Positions 6,925 through 15,427 of a stretch of DNA of 64,000 bases are shown here, in pieces. A model generated the notes under the pieces. The model saw nothing but the letters and a program-made list of their open reading frames with translations, made no database searches and was not told the DNA's origin. The translations under genes and the position numbers were made by a program. The stretch is from NCBI GenBank assembly GCA_016699695.1, contig CP065006.1:3534001-3598000 (forward strand). Reading direction: 5' to 3'. Source of the stretch: Bacteroidota bacterium (GTDB lineage Bacteria; Bacteroidota; Bacteroidia; Bacteroidales; UBA10428). The stretch's first letter is position 1, and each line of letters begins with the position of its first letter.

Positions 6925-9867
6925 TTAATACCGTGGATCGGGAATAAAAGGCAGGCGGGCCATTTTTTGTACTTCAATGCTCGGAAAACCAAATTCTTCC
7001 ACCACTTTTCCCAGCACCAGGTAAACGCCATTTCCTTTAAAGGGATAGTTTTTTAAAGAGGCCGGAAAATGAACGGTATCAAAAAATTCTCCCTCGGTAT
7101 CGAGAAAGCATCCAAAGTGCATCCACTCGTTTTTTACAGTTCGCACATATTTAATGGTTACCAGGTTGCCCAGCATGCGCACTGTTTTCCCAACTTGTTG
7201 CCTCAGGTGCCGGGCGCAGACAGTGCCCCTGAATTTTGTTTTTAACAGATCGAAGGTACTCATGCTCACCGTAAATCCAAGCAATTCCATTTCGTCATAG
7301 GCGTCTTCAACCGGCTCCTGTGCCAGGGCAGGCAATTTGTATTCGATGGTTTTTTCCTCGAAAAGTTTTTTTGTCCGTATTGTTTTTCGTTCGGCCGAGA
7401 GCAGCATGTGGGCTTCCCAGAGCAGTTCTTTTTTGGTTTTTCCGGTAACCCGAAGTGCACTGAGTCGTATCAGCAAAATAAGCTGTTCCCGTGCAATGCC
7501 GGTGCGTCTGATCAAATCGCCCAGACTGGAGTAGGGGCCATTTTGTCTGCGTTCGTCGGTGAGCCTGTGGGCCAGTTCTGTTTCGAGGTTTTGAATGTGA
7601 ACAAAGCCTATGTAGATATCGCTTCCGTACAAACAGGTGAGGTATTCGCTCTGGTTTACGCAAGGCAGGTGCACCTTGGCTCCCAGGCGCCTGGCTTCGT
7701 TAAAATAAACCCACCGCTGATAAAAACCTCCAAAATTATTGATGACAGCCACGATAAATTCGTGCGGAAAGTAGGTTTTTAAATACAGGCTCTGGTAACT
7801 TTCAACAGCATACGAAGCCGAGTGGGCTTTGGAGAAGGCATAACCTGCAAACGAAGCTACCTGGCGCCACACCTCTGCAGCAAACGCTTCGGTGTAGCCT
7901 TTCTGAGTGCAATTACTGAAGAACTTATCCTGAATGCGACTGAACTCCACCCGTGAGCGAAATTTACCGGCCATGGCACGGCGAAGAATATCGGCATCGG
8001 AAAGATCGAGCCCTGCAAAATGGTGGCATACCTTAATCACATCTTCTTGGTACACCATTACGCCAAAGGTTTCCTGCAGCTGCTCTTTCATTACGGGGTG
8101 CAGGTACTCAAAACTTGTGGGGGCATGGTAGCGACGGATGTATTCTTTCATCATGCCCGAGCGGGCTACTCCCGGCCGAATGATGGAACTGGCTGCCACC
8201 AGGGTGAGGTAGTTATCGCAGTGCAATTTACTGAGCAGGCCACGCATGGCCGGACTTTCGATGTAAAAGCATCCGATGGCTTCGCCATTGTAAAGCCTTT
8301 GGTTCACCTCTTTGTCTGTCTTAAATTCCTGCACCCGGTGCACATCAATTTTTTTTCCTTTGTTATGCAAGACCAGCTCAGCGCAATCGTGAATGTGACC
8401 AATGCCGCGCTGACTAAGAATATCTAATTTTTCGAAACCCAGATCTTCGGCCACGTACATGTCCCATTGTGTGGTTGGCAGTCCTTTCGGAGGTAGGTCT
8501 AAGGCCGTATAATACCCCAGGGGTTTTTCTGAAATAATGATACCTCCTGCATGCACACTGCGTAAATTCGGAAAATCGACCAGCTTTACCCCTAACTGAA
8601 ACAACTCATCACTGATGCTGTTTTGGTTTTGCGGATCACCCGGGTTGTCTGCCAACTGGTCTATTTCTTCTTTCGGAAGCCCTCGTACTTTGGCCAGTTC
8701 GCGTACAATCGACTTATCTTTAAACGTGCTGATGGTACCCAGAAGGGCCGTGTGCTCGCGGCCATAGCGTTTAAAGATATAATCCTGTACTTCGTCGCGG
8801 TCCCTCCACGAGTAGTCGATGTCGAAGTCAGGCGGACTGCTCCGCTTGGGGTTTATGAAGCGTTCGAAATACAAATCCAGCTCAATGGGGTCTACATCGG
8901 TAATGCGCAGGCAGTAGGCTACAATGCTGTTGGCCCCGCTACCCCGCCCTACATGGTAAAATCCCCTGTGAAGGGTGTAGCGTATAATGTCCCAGGTGAT
9001 AAGGAAATAGGACGAAAACCCTAGTTTATCGATTACCTCCAGCTCGTGCCTGATACGCTTCCGGGCTTCCGGGTTCGAAGGGCCATAGCGATAAAGCATG
9101 CCCTCGTGCGCCAGTTTTTCGAGTAGCTGTTTATCGTCGTAACGGCTACCCGAAAAAATCTGTTTGTTCTTTGGTGTTTTAAACTCGAACGAAAGGCTGC
9201 AGGCATCGAGCAGGCTTCGTGTGTTTTTTACGATGAACGGAAAATCGTCATAAGCTATTTTAAACAGGTCGGGAGGCAGAAAGTACTCGTCCTCGCGGGC
9301 CAGGTCGTCTGGTTTGAGCCGAGTGAGAAGGATGTTTTTGTCGATGGCACGCAGATAGGTGTGAAGCTTATAACTGTCGGAACCGGAAAAATTTACCGGG
9401 TACAGGGCTACCAGCTTATGAGGCATGCCCAACAGGGGCGAGGTAACCAGTTTTCGAAGCTCGTGGGGGCGTATACCAATAAATTCATTGACTTTTAGCC
9501 TGCGAGGCAGCTTATTGCTGAAAGGGTAGATTACCAGTGCATTTTGCCATACTCCCGGGCAGGGAGGCAGTGGGGCATGGTTCAGGTTATGCCAGGTGAG
9601 AAAATCGTTCAGTTCTTTGTATCCTTCGTTATTGGCAGCAATACCGATGTACAGCAGTTGATGCCTGTTGTCGCGAAACTCGATGCCCCCTACCGGTTTG
9701 ATGCCTGCCCGATGGCATTCCATCACAAAATCGGGCATGCCGCTGGTGTTGTTGATGTCGGTGAGCGTTAGCACTTCTGCTTGGTTCTTTCTGGCTTGCT
9801 CCACCAATTCACGCGGCGAAAGGGTGCCGTAACGCAAACTGTAATAACTATGACAGTTAAGGTACAT
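6925..9867 (-). CDS. Second DNA polymerase III alpha subunit (short DnaE, error-prone type)
   Basis: This is a C-family polymerase of 980 residues, against about 1160 or more for replicative DnaE. Visible are an N-terminal PHP domain with several metal-binding positions changed (NCHSYYSL, LTDINNTSGMPDF), the palm with the catalytic aspartates in PDFDID at about residue 344, the finger region, a helix-hairpin-helix segment, and a C-terminal OB-fold (VRMLGNLVTIKYV). The tau-binding tail is absent. Short DnaE copies of this kind usually act in translesion synthesis with ImuA/ImuB, but neither partner is in the window. A 60-residue protein gene lies 123 bases upstream on the same strand. Confidence 0.9.
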   Translation of the reverse strand: MYLNCHSYYSLRYGTLSPRELVEQARKNQAEVLTLTDINNTSGMPDFVMECHRAGIKPVGGIEFRDNRHQLLYIGIAANNEGYKELNDFLTWHNLNHAPLPPCPGVWQNALVIYPFSNKLPRRLKVNEFIGIRPHELRKLVTSPLLGMPHKLVALYPVNFSGSDSYKLHTYLRAIDKNILLTRLKPDDLAREDEYFLPPDLFKIAYDDFPFIVKNTRSLLDACSLSFEFKTPKNKQIFSGSRYDDKQLLEKLAHEGMLYRYGPSNPEARKRIRHELEVIDKLGFSSYFLITWDIIRYTLHRGFYHVGRGSGANSIVAYCLRITDVDPIELDLYFERFINPKRSSPPDFDIDYSWRDRDEVQDYIFKRYGREHTALLGTISTFKDKSIVRELAKVRGLPKEEIDQLADNPGDPQNQNSISDELFQLGVKLVDFPNLRSVHAGGIIISEKPLGYYTALDLPPKGLPTTQWDMYVAEDLGFEKLDILSQRGIGHIHDCAELVLHNKGKKIDVHRVQEFKTDKEVNQRLYNGEAIGCFYIESPAMRGLLSKLHCDNYLTLVAASSIIRPGVARSGMMKEYIRRYHAPTSFEYLHPVMKEQLQETFGVMVYQEDVIKVCHHFAGLDLSDADILRRAMAGKFRSRVEFSRIQDKFFSNCTQKGYTEAFAAEVWRQVASFAGYAFSKAHSASYAVESYQSLYLKTYFPHEFIVAVINNFGGFYQRWVYFNEARRLGAKVHLPCVNQSEYLTCLYGSDIYIGFVHIQNLETELAHRLTDERRQNGPYSSLGDLIRRTGIAREQLILLIRLSALRVTGKTKKELLWEAHMLLSAERKTIRTKKLFEEKTIEYKLPALAQEPVEDAYDEMELLGFTVSMSTFDLLKTKFRGTVCARHLRQQVGKTVRMLGNLVTIKYVRTVKNEWMHFGCFLDTEGEFFDTVHFPASLKNYPFKGNGVYLVLGKVVEEFGFPSIEVQKMARLPFIPDPRY

Positions 9868-9990
9868 TACTTCTTGTTAAGGTATATCGATGCTATTTCT
9901 TCTGTATCCGATTGTTTGCTTTACGGCCAGGCAGCTTCCCAGGGTTTGGGTTGAAGCTGCGACTTGCATCGGTGAAAATCCGGAACTTTG

Positions 9991-10173
9991 TTAGTTGGGT
10001 GTGAGGGTGGGGTTGGGGTTTTCGGTTATCAGCACACCTTTGTATTGATTGATATCGATAAACTGATGCATAATGCTAATCAGCGCATCGTAGGAGTAGC
10101 GGTTGAATCTTTCGGGTAACTGCACCTCTTCCCAACCCCGGTTTGCTTTCGAAATAAAGATTCGTGTTTTCAT
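9991..10173 (-). CDS. Small 60-residue protein upstream of the short dnaE
   Basis: The ATG at 10173 follows a promoter-like region carrying inverted repeats. The product is soluble and mixed in charge (starting MKTRIFISKANRGWEEVQL), ending in a Pro/Asn/Thr-rich tail. It has no motif I recognise. Its placement as the first gene of an apparent operon with the polymerase suggests a regulatory or accessory role in DNA damage tolerance; that is inference only. It could also be a leader without function. Confidence 0.5.
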   Translation of the reverse strand: MKTRIFISKANRGWEEVQLPERFNRYSYDALISIMHQFIDINQYKGVLITENPNPTLTPN

Positions 10174-10183
10174 CTTATGAAAT

Positions 10184-10220
10184 GATTATAATACAATCAA
10201 ATATTCGATTATAATATAAT
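10184..10220. promoter_or_regulatory. Inverted and direct repeats upstream of the 60-residue gene / short dnaE
   Basis: Two copies of GATTATAATA lie at 10184-10193 and 10207-10216, exactly 23 bases apart. The same bases form an imperfect inverted repeat (14-base arms at 10185-10198 and 10207-10220, 12 of 14 pairing) around an 8-base centre. On the minus strand the centre reads AATATTTG, one base from the Bacteroidota -7 box. The repeat ends 11 bases upstream of the minus-strand ATG, so a repressor bound here could cover the promoter. Confidence 0.45.
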
Positions 10221-10262
10221 ACATATTCATAAAAATCAAAAATATTTTTAAGGAAAAAGTAC

Positions 10263-10270
10263 TAACTTTG
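10263..10270 (+). promoter_or_regulatory. -7 box (TAACTTTG) of the 7-TM protein gene
   Basis: TAACTTTG matches the Bacteroidota -7 consensus TAnnTTTG exactly and lies 42 bases ahead of the ATG at 10313. No clear TTTG is present at the -33 spacing; the upstream stretch is AT-rich. Confidence 0.4.
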
Positions 10271-10312
10271 ATGGCCTAAGTACATTGACTAACTCAATCA
10301 AACAAGAAGATC

Positions 10313-11017
10313 ATGTACCTGCCACAACCCTCTGTAGAGCTGCTGGGAATACGCATTGACGAGCCGGTTACAACCCTCACCGATTTGTTTGTGTCGGCCA
10401 TGTGCTTTTATGCTTTTTACCGGCTTAGCTCTATACCCACCCGAAACAAAATGCACACCTACCTGAAGGTGTATTTTATGAGCATGGGCATTGCTACTAC
10501 CATTGGCGGACTGGTGGGGCATGGGTTTTTATACTTGTTCAGTTACAACCTGGAATTACCGGTTTCGCCCTGGAAACTTCCGGGCTGGCTTACCAGTATG
10601 ATTTCTATTGCCATGGTCGAAAGGGCCTCGATTGAGTATGCACGTAAATTAATAAAGCCCAGGGTAGGGACTTTCTTTGCCTGGCTCAATATCATAGAGC
10701 TGATTACCTTTATTGTAATCACATTTTCTACCCTCAACTTTTTCTTTGTAGAGGTGCATTCGGCTTATGGTTTGCTGGTGGTGGTAGCCAGTTTCAATAC
10801 CTATGTGTTTTATCGTACCCGCAGTGTAGGTAGCCGAAACTATATTATTGCTGTGGGTATCTCGGCCCTCTCTGCACTTATTTTTATGAACGAATGGGGC
10901 CTGCACCAGTGGTTTAACCATTTCGACATCAGTCACTGCCTGATGACAGTTAGCGCATATTTCTTTTTCCGTGGATCGATGGCTGCCATTTTTGACCCTG
11001 TTCTTGAAGCGAAATAA
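10313..11017 (+). CDS. Multi-pass membrane protein, possibly CREST-like
   Basis: This 234-residue protein has about seven hydrophobic helices spread over its length and no signal peptide. Histidines inside or beside helices stand out (GLVGHGFLY, WGLHQWFNHFDISHCLMT). This resembles the CREST superfamily (alkaline ceramidase, PAQR, Per1), whose members carry a zinc site made of helix-embedded His and Asp, but the resemblance is by eye and weak. The gene reads away from the dnaE operon and is followed after 27 bases by ybjQ, probably in the same transcript. No function is assigned. Confidence 0.75.
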   Translation: MYLPQPSVELLGIRIDEPVTTLTDLFVSAMCFYAFYRLSSIPTRNKMHTYLKVYFMSMGIATTIGGLVGHGFLYLFSYNLELPVSPWKLPGWLTSMISIAMVERASIEYARKLIKPRVGTFFAWLNIIELITFIVITFSTLNFFFVEVHSAYGLLVVVASFNTYVFYRTRSVGSRNYIIAVGISALSALIFMNEWGLHQWFNHFDISHCLMTVSAYFFFRGSMAAIFDPVLEAK

Positions 11018-11044
11018 TTTATATAACACAAAAAACAATTAAGT

Positions 11045-11359
11045 ATGAACTTAACCAGTACACCCGATTATCCGGGCCGTGAAATTACCCAAATACTTGG
11101 TATTGCCAGGGGCAGCACTGTGCGCGCCAGAAACATTGGCCGAGACATTTTTGCGGGATTAAAAAACATTGTGGGCGGCGAAATTTCAGAATACACCCAG
11201 CTACTTGCCGATTCGCGCGAAGAAGCCTTGCAACGTATGTGGTTTGATGCAGTAAAAATGGGAGCTGATGCCGTTATCAACGTGCGGTTAACCACTTCGG
11301 CAGTGATGCAGGGTGCCGCTGAAATTCTGGCTTATGGCACGGCTGTAAAATTAAAATAA
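11045..11359 (+). CDS. YbjQ/UPF0145 family protein
   Basis: The 104-residue protein fits the heavy-metal-binding-domain-like YbjQ family (DUF74). It shows the phrases ITQILGIARGSTVRARN, a GGEISEYTQLL block, the MGADAVINVR motif and a small C-terminal strand. Members form pentameric rings; the physiological role is unsettled. Its TAA stop overlaps the ATG of a 40-residue membrane peptide by one base, so the two are translationally coupled. Confidence 0.93.
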   Translation: MNLTSTPDYPGREITQILGIARGSTVRARNIGRDIFAGLKNIVGGEISEYTQLLADSREEALQRMWFDAVKMGADAVINVRLTTSAVMQGAAEILAYGTAVKLK

Positions 11360-11481
11360 TGATGCTGGGTTTAATTCTATATACACTGGCTCTTTTCGCT
11401 TTTCTGGTTTTGCTAATTGTATTAATTGTGCGAAGAATAGAGGAAAAGCAAAACGAGCAATTCGAAAAGCGTAAAAACTAA
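11359..11481 (+). CDS. 40-residue single-pass membrane peptide coupled to ybjQ
   Basis: The ATG shares a base with the ybjQ stop (TAATG), and a second ATG follows immediately. The product begins MMLGLILYTLALFAFLVLL, a single hydrophobic helix of about 22 residues, followed by a highly charged tail rich in Arg, Glu, Lys and Gln. It ends at a TAA that runs straight into a terminator hairpin. The coupling, the clean helix-plus-charged-tail layout and the terminator position support a real gene. It may anchor YbjQ at the membrane; that is inference. Confidence 0.65.
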   Translation: MMLGLILYTLALFAFLVLLIVLIVRRIEEKQNEQFEKRKN

Positions 11482-11517
11482 AAATGCACCCTTAAATTAT
11501 ACTTAGGGGTGCATTTT
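11481..11517 (+). terminator. Terminator of the 7-TM/ybjQ operon
   Basis: AAAATGCACCC at 11481-11491 pairs with GGGTGCATTTT at 11507-11517, an 11-bp stem that starts on the last base of the small peptide's stop codon. The A-rich and T-rich ends make it able to work in either direction. Confidence 0.8.
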
Positions 11518-11573
11518 ATGTATTTTGCTTAAAACTATTTTTGAATATGCATTATTATACCAGAAAGATAGAT

Positions 11574-11605
11574 AATGCTTGTATTAATATTAATGTTCAA
11601 GCATT
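11574..11605. repeat. Short inverted repeat between ybjQ operon and tpx
   Basis: AATGCTTG (11574-11581) and CAAGCATT (11598-11605) form a perfect 8-bp inverted repeat with a 16-base AT-rich loop, followed by TGTTCCTTTTT. A GC-rich patch at about 11653-11700 with small G/C palindromes follows it. I see no gene in 11518-11743. This may be a weak terminator or a remnant of an intergenic repeat. Confidence 0.35.
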
Positions 11606-11743
11606 TGTTCCTTTTTGCTAACAGACTCTTTCTACTTCCTTAGTGGAAACAGCGCGGGGGTCAGCCCCTTTAGGGGAAAGAGGGGTGAGCGTGGGCATGA
11701 TATTAAATAAGCTTGTAACTGGCATAATAGAGGCTAATCAAAA

Positions 11744-12244
11744 CTATTTCAAATGTTTAATCGCCTCGTCGTAATTGGGTTCGTTTACAATTTCAGGCAC
11801 CTGTTCGGTATATACCACCTTGGCCTCTTCGTTGAGTACAATCACAACCCTCGAATGTAAATGTTTGAGTGGTCCATCGATTATTTCCAATCCATAGTTT
11901 TTACCAAATTCACCAGTTGCAAAGTCCGAAAGGGTTATTACATTGGTCAGGCCTTCGGCACCACAAAAACGAGCCTGAGCAAAAGGCAGGTCGCGCGAAA
12001 TGCACAATACTTTGGTATTAGGCAATTCCGAGGCCAGTTTGTTAAATTGGCGTACCGAGGCTGCACAAGTGCCGGTATCGAGGCTTGGAAAAATATTCAG
12101 CACAAGTCTGTTTCCTTTAAAATCTTTCAGACTTGAAACCGACAAATCGTTTTTTATCAGGTTAAAATCTTTTGCTTTCTCGCCTGTCTTGGGTAAATTG
12201 CCAAGGGTTTGCACCGGATTTCCTTTTAATGTAATTGTTGCCAT
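11744..12244 (-). CDS. tpx: Thiol peroxidase Tpx
   Basis: Tpx is an atypical 2-Cys peroxiredoxin that reduces lipid and hydrogen peroxides using thioredoxin. The 166-residue length is typical. The peroxidatic Cys60 sits in DTGTCAAS and the resolving Cys94 in ARFCGAEGL, matching the 61/95 pair of E. coli Tpx. The N-terminal KGNPVQTLGNLPKTGEKA is a family hallmark. It is a single gene, divergent from the DUF4421 gene with only 47 bases between the two start codons. Confidence 0.97.
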   Translation of the reverse strand: MATITLKGNPVQTLGNLPKTGEKAKDFNLIKNDLSVSSLKDFKGNRLVLNIFPSLDTGTCAASVRQFNKLASELPNTKVLCISRDLPFAQARFCGAEGLTNVITLSDFATGEFGKNYGLEIIDGPLKHLHSRVVIVLNEEAKVVYTEQVPEIVNEPNYDEAIKHLK

Positions 12245-12291
12245 TTTCTTACTATTTTTTACTTTCTACTTATAACCAAACATTGAATTAA

Positions 12292-13404
12292 ATGTTCGCC
12301 AGAAGAAACAGATATTGCCAATTTCAGAAATACTATAACCTACAAATTTTGAAACCATTTTCGCAGCAAAGAATAGTATGGCTTGCGGCATCTTTTTGTG
12401 TATTATCATTGCCTCTTTTTAGCAATGATACTATCCCCGCCCGGGAGAAAGATTCGGTATTGGCTGTACAAGCGCCAGTCTACAAGATATCTTATTCAGA
12501 TCAACTGGGAATTTACCTTTATGGAATTTCGAAATACAGCAATTTCGAACTTCGCGAAGCGGGACAACCAAACGACTCTATAATTAAATACAGACCGAAC
12601 AGCAATTTTAACCTGGGGGCCGGGTTTAGTTACAAATGGATGGGATTTAGTCTGGCCTTTAACCTGGGCTTTATTAATAATGATAATAGTTTAAAAGGTA
12701 AAACATCGAGTTTGGACCTACAGCTCGACATTTTTACGCGGCGCTTTTTAATGAATGCCAATTTGCAGGCTTATAAGGGTTTTTATTGGTACAACCCGGA
12801 AGTATTTTATCCCGAATGGAATAAGCAGGATTCGCTGCTGGTAAGGCCTGATATCACAACTTTATCTTTAGGGTTCAATGGCATTTATGTGTTTAAGCAC
12901 GATAAATTTTCTATACGAGCCCCCTATCAATTCACCGAACGACAGCTTAAGAGCTGCGGTAGCTGGCTTGCCGGATGGCGCTTTTCGGTTTACAGCATGG
13001 TGGCAGATTCTTCCATCGTTCCGGAGCCGCTTTATGGATTTTATCCCAATTTATCGAAAATGGGTGGTCTTGGCTCGCTAAGTATGGGTGGGTCGTTTGG
13101 CTACACCCATACTTTTGTGTGGGGCAACTATTTTTTTGTAAATGGTTTACTGATGATTGGGTTGAATTTACAAAGTCTGGCTGCCTATGATCTGGACGAC
13201 GAGCCTCTAGGCAGTGCGTCCTCAGTTTCGAGCCATGCTACTTTTCGCTTTTCATTGGGTGTGAATAAGCCTGGTAGTTACTATGGCTTAAGTTTCTTTT
13301 CCGATTCTTTTCTGCTGAAAAACCCAAACGAAACAGAGTTAACTTATTCTTTTGGCAAATTCAGAATTTATTATGGTTTGCGTTTCGATATAGAGAAGAC
13401 CTAA
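12292..13404 (+). CDS. DUF4421 family outer-membrane protein
   Basis: This 370-residue protein has a basic, aromatic N-terminus and one hydrophobic stretch (IVWLAASFCVLSLPLF) that serves as a signal peptide. The mature part is rich in alternating aromatic strands and shows DUF4421 phrases: YRPNSNFNLGAGFSYKW, a conserved RAPYQFTERQLKSCGSWL block and a C-terminal FGKFRIYYGLRF. Members are Bacteroidota proteins predicted to form beta barrels; function is not known. It is a single gene with its own terminator. Confidence 0.85.
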   Translation: MFARRNRYCQFQKYYNLQILKPFSQQRIVWLAASFCVLSLPLFSNDTIPAREKDSVLAVQAPVYKISYSDQLGIYLYGISKYSNFELREAGQPNDSIIKYRPNSNFNLGAGFSYKWMGFSLAFNLGFINNDNSLKGKTSSLDLQLDIFTRRFLMNANLQAYKGFYWYNPEVFYPEWNKQDSLLVRPDITTLSLGFNGIYVFKHDKFSIRAPYQFTERQLKSCGSWLAGWRFSVYSMVADSSIVPEPLYGFYPNLSKMGGLGSLSMGGSFGYTHTFVWGNYFFVNGLLMIGLNLQSLAAYDLDDEPLGSASSVSSHATFRFSLGVNKPGSYYGLSFFSDSFLLKNPNETELTYSFGKFRIYYGLRFDIEKT

Positions 13405-13409
13405 AACAA

Positions 13410-13441
13410 GAAAGCCTGCATTGGGTCGAATGCAAGCTTTC
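13410..13441. terminator. Hairpin terminator after the DUF4421 gene
   Basis: GAAAGC-TGCATT (13410-13422, one bulged base) pairs with AATGCA-GCTTTC (13429-13441) around a 6-base loop just after the stop codon. It sits between two convergent genes (DUF4421 and kdsA), although kdsA ends 130 bases away. Confidence 0.6.
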
Positions 13442-13573
13442 TGCTAATATGGGTCAAATCGTTAGGGCTAACGGAACTAAAGTACTAAGAATACTTAAAA
13501 TTCCAAGCTATTTCATAAAAAAATTTAAAATACTTGGGAAACGATTCTTTTAAAAGTGATCCATTATTCAGAT

Positions 13574-14392
13574 TTACAGAGAATTAACTGTGCTTCTGAT
13601 TTTTGTCAACTTTTGCAATAAGTCTTCTAAAAGGTCGAGCCGGAGCATGTTTGCACCATCTGATTTCGCCAAACCCGGATTTGGATGCGTTTCGATAAAG
13701 AGCCCGTCGACTCCAACTGCAATTCCTGCTTTGGCAATGGTCTCAATCATGTCTGGCCTTCCGCCCGATACACCCGATTCCTGATTGGGTTGCTGGAGCG
13801 AATGGGTAATGTCGAGAATGACAGGGAACCCGAATTGTTTCATTTCGGGTATACCTCGGTAATCTACAATCAGATCACCATATCCAAACATGGTACCGCG
13901 GTCGGTAAGCATTACCTGCGAATTGTTCGAATCAACTACTTTTTGTGCCACATGCTTCATGGACGAAGGTGCCAAAAACTGACCTTTTTTTATGTTTACA
14001 ATTTTGCCTGTTTGCGCGGCTGCTATCAACAAGTCGGTTTGGCGGCACAAAAAGGCCGGAATCTGCAATACATCAGCCACCGTGGCTGCCAGGGCAGCTT
14101 CTTCGGCGGAATGAATGTCGGTCACGATGGGGAGCTGGTATTTTTCTTTTACCTCTTTTAAAATCTGAAGGGCCTTTTCGTCACCAATACCTGAAAAAGA
14201 ATCGATTTTCGATCGGTTTGCCTTACGGTACGAAGCTTTAAATACATAAGGAATGTGGAGGCGTGTTGTAATTTCTTTAACCCTTTCGGCTACTTCAAAG
14301 CAGAGGTCTTTACTTTCAACTACACAAGGGCCGGCCAACAGGAAAAAATTCTCTGATTGTTGAAGCCGGGAATAAATGTTTTCTTGTATCAT
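13574..14392 (-). CDS. kdsA: 3-deoxy-8-phosphooctulonate (KDO-8-P) synthase KdsA
   Basis: KdsA condenses phosphoenolpyruvate with arabinose-5-phosphate, the first committed step to KDO in lipopolysaccharide inner core. The 272 residues show the opening LAGPCVVES, the FKASYRKANRSK substrate loop, TDIHSAEEA, the IPAFLCRQTDLL segment, and ISP-type endings DALFIETHPNP-like (here GLFIETHPNPGLAKSDGA). It stands alone on the minus strand. Its presence confirms a Gram-negative envelope. Confidence 0.97.
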   Translation of the reverse strand: MIQENIYSRLQQSENFFLLAGPCVVESKDLCFEVAERVKEITTRLHIPYVFKASYRKANRSKIDSFSGIGDEKALQILKEVKEKYQLPIVTDIHSAEEAALAATVADVLQIPAFLCRQTDLLIAAAQTGKIVNIKKGQFLAPSSMKHVAQKVVDSNNSQVMLTDRGTMFGYGDLIVDYRGIPEMKQFGFPVILDITHSLQQPNQESGVSGGRPDMIETIAKAGIAVGVDGLFIETHPNPGLAKSDGANMLRLDLLEDLLQKLTKIRSTVNSL

Positions 14393-14685
14393 ACATTTTC
14401 TTTACGAGCTGCTAAAGTTAATGAAATTGATTGGAAAGCATTTCATCAAATTGTAAAGAGGTAAATGGCAATGCAAAGCCACAAAATAGATGATTTCAAT
14501 TGATTCAATGAATCTCCGATTTGTTTACGGAGTCCTTTCCCAAAAAAAAGAGGATTGTGATGGAAAAATAAACTATTAGTCTTAACTTGAAGATAGGAAT
14601 TCATTTGAAGGAATTTCTTCACAAGAAGTATCTAATTAAATTGAAATAGAAGTGCTTTCAATTATTGCATTAAAAAAATCAAATT

Positions 14686-15417
14686 ATGAGAACTTCCAAA
14701 ATTTTCCTTGTGGCGTTGCTTGCTCTCCTCTTTTTGCCTCTTGCCGGCCAGACAGAAGAAGAAGGTACTGCTTCGGCTTTTTCGGCCGACCTGGGTGCTG
14801 ACCTTGTGAGTAGTTATGTGTGGAGGGGCCTGGCATTGGACAATGCCGCCAACATACAAGGTTCTGGCGAAATTGGACTGGGTGGTTTCTTCGCCGGGGC
14901 ATGGGCTTCGGTGAATTTTACAGGTACTTACCAGGAGACTGACCTTTATGCCGGCTATGGCATAGGAAATTTCACTTTGTCTGTCACCGATTATTTTATT
15001 GGCTGGGAGGACTATTTTAATTTCATACACGACCAGACCGGGCATGTGGGTGAGCTGATTGCAAGTTATACTATCAGCGAAAATATTCCGCTTACTTTTA
15101 CGCTGGGTACCTTGTTTTATGGTGCCGACAAGAAACTCGATACAGATACTACCTTTTCAAGCCAAAACAACTATTCTACTTACCTCGAAATGATGTACCC
15201 TTTTTCTGTGGGCGAGACTGAGCTTAGCCTGGTTGCTGGCGGAGTGCTTCAGGAAAGCGCTTTTTACATGACCGAAGGGGCTGCCCTTATTAACCTGGGA
15301 ATAGCAGTTTCCAAAGAAATTAAATTTACTGAGCTTTTTAGCCTGCCTATATCTTTTGCACTCACCGTGAATCCTGAACTGGAAAATGTTTACACTGTGT
15401 TTAAAATAAGTTTTTAA
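14686..15417 (+). CDS. Small outer-membrane beta-barrel (TorF-like putative porin)
   Basis: This 243-residue protein has a signal peptide (about 20 residues ending LPLAGQ). A barrel of amphipathic strands follows, opening with SADLGADLVSSYVWRGLAL, a phrase typical of the TorF putative porin family, and ending in Phe (VFKISF) as outer-membrane barrels do. It is followed after only 10 bases by a chemoreceptor gene, so the two are almost surely co-transcribed. The 292 bases upstream hold no gene. A role in letting the chemoreceptor's ligand reach the periplasm is inference. Confidence 0.7.
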   Translation: MRTSKIFLVALLALLFLPLAGQTEEEGTASAFSADLGADLVSSYVWRGLALDNAANIQGSGEIGLGGFFAGAWASVNFTGTYQETDLYAGYGIGNFTLSVTDYFIGWEDYFNFIHDQTGHVGELIASYTISENIPLTFTLGTLFYGADKKLDTDTTFSSQNNYSTYLEMMYPFSVGETELSLVAGGVLQESAFYMTEGAALINLGIAVSKEIKFTELFSLPISFALTVNPELENVYTVFKISF

Positions 15418-15427
15418 ATTTTTTAAA

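Noticed and set aside
8020..8427. Plus-strand frame of 135 residues
   Set aside because: It is antisense to the polymerase gene, whose catalytic motifs are intact; it is a shadow of high-GC codons on the other strand.
9888..9990. Possible riboswitch between the 60-residue gene and the short dnaE
   Set aside because: Short GC-rich stretches (CAGCTTCCCAGGG, GAAGCTGC) recall cobalamin-type elements, but the conserved box and the expected order of stems are missing.
11653..11700. GC-rich patch with small palindromes upstream of tpx
   Set aside because: It may be a remnant of a common intergenic repeat, but only one copy is in the window and the palindromes are under 12 bases, so no call is made.
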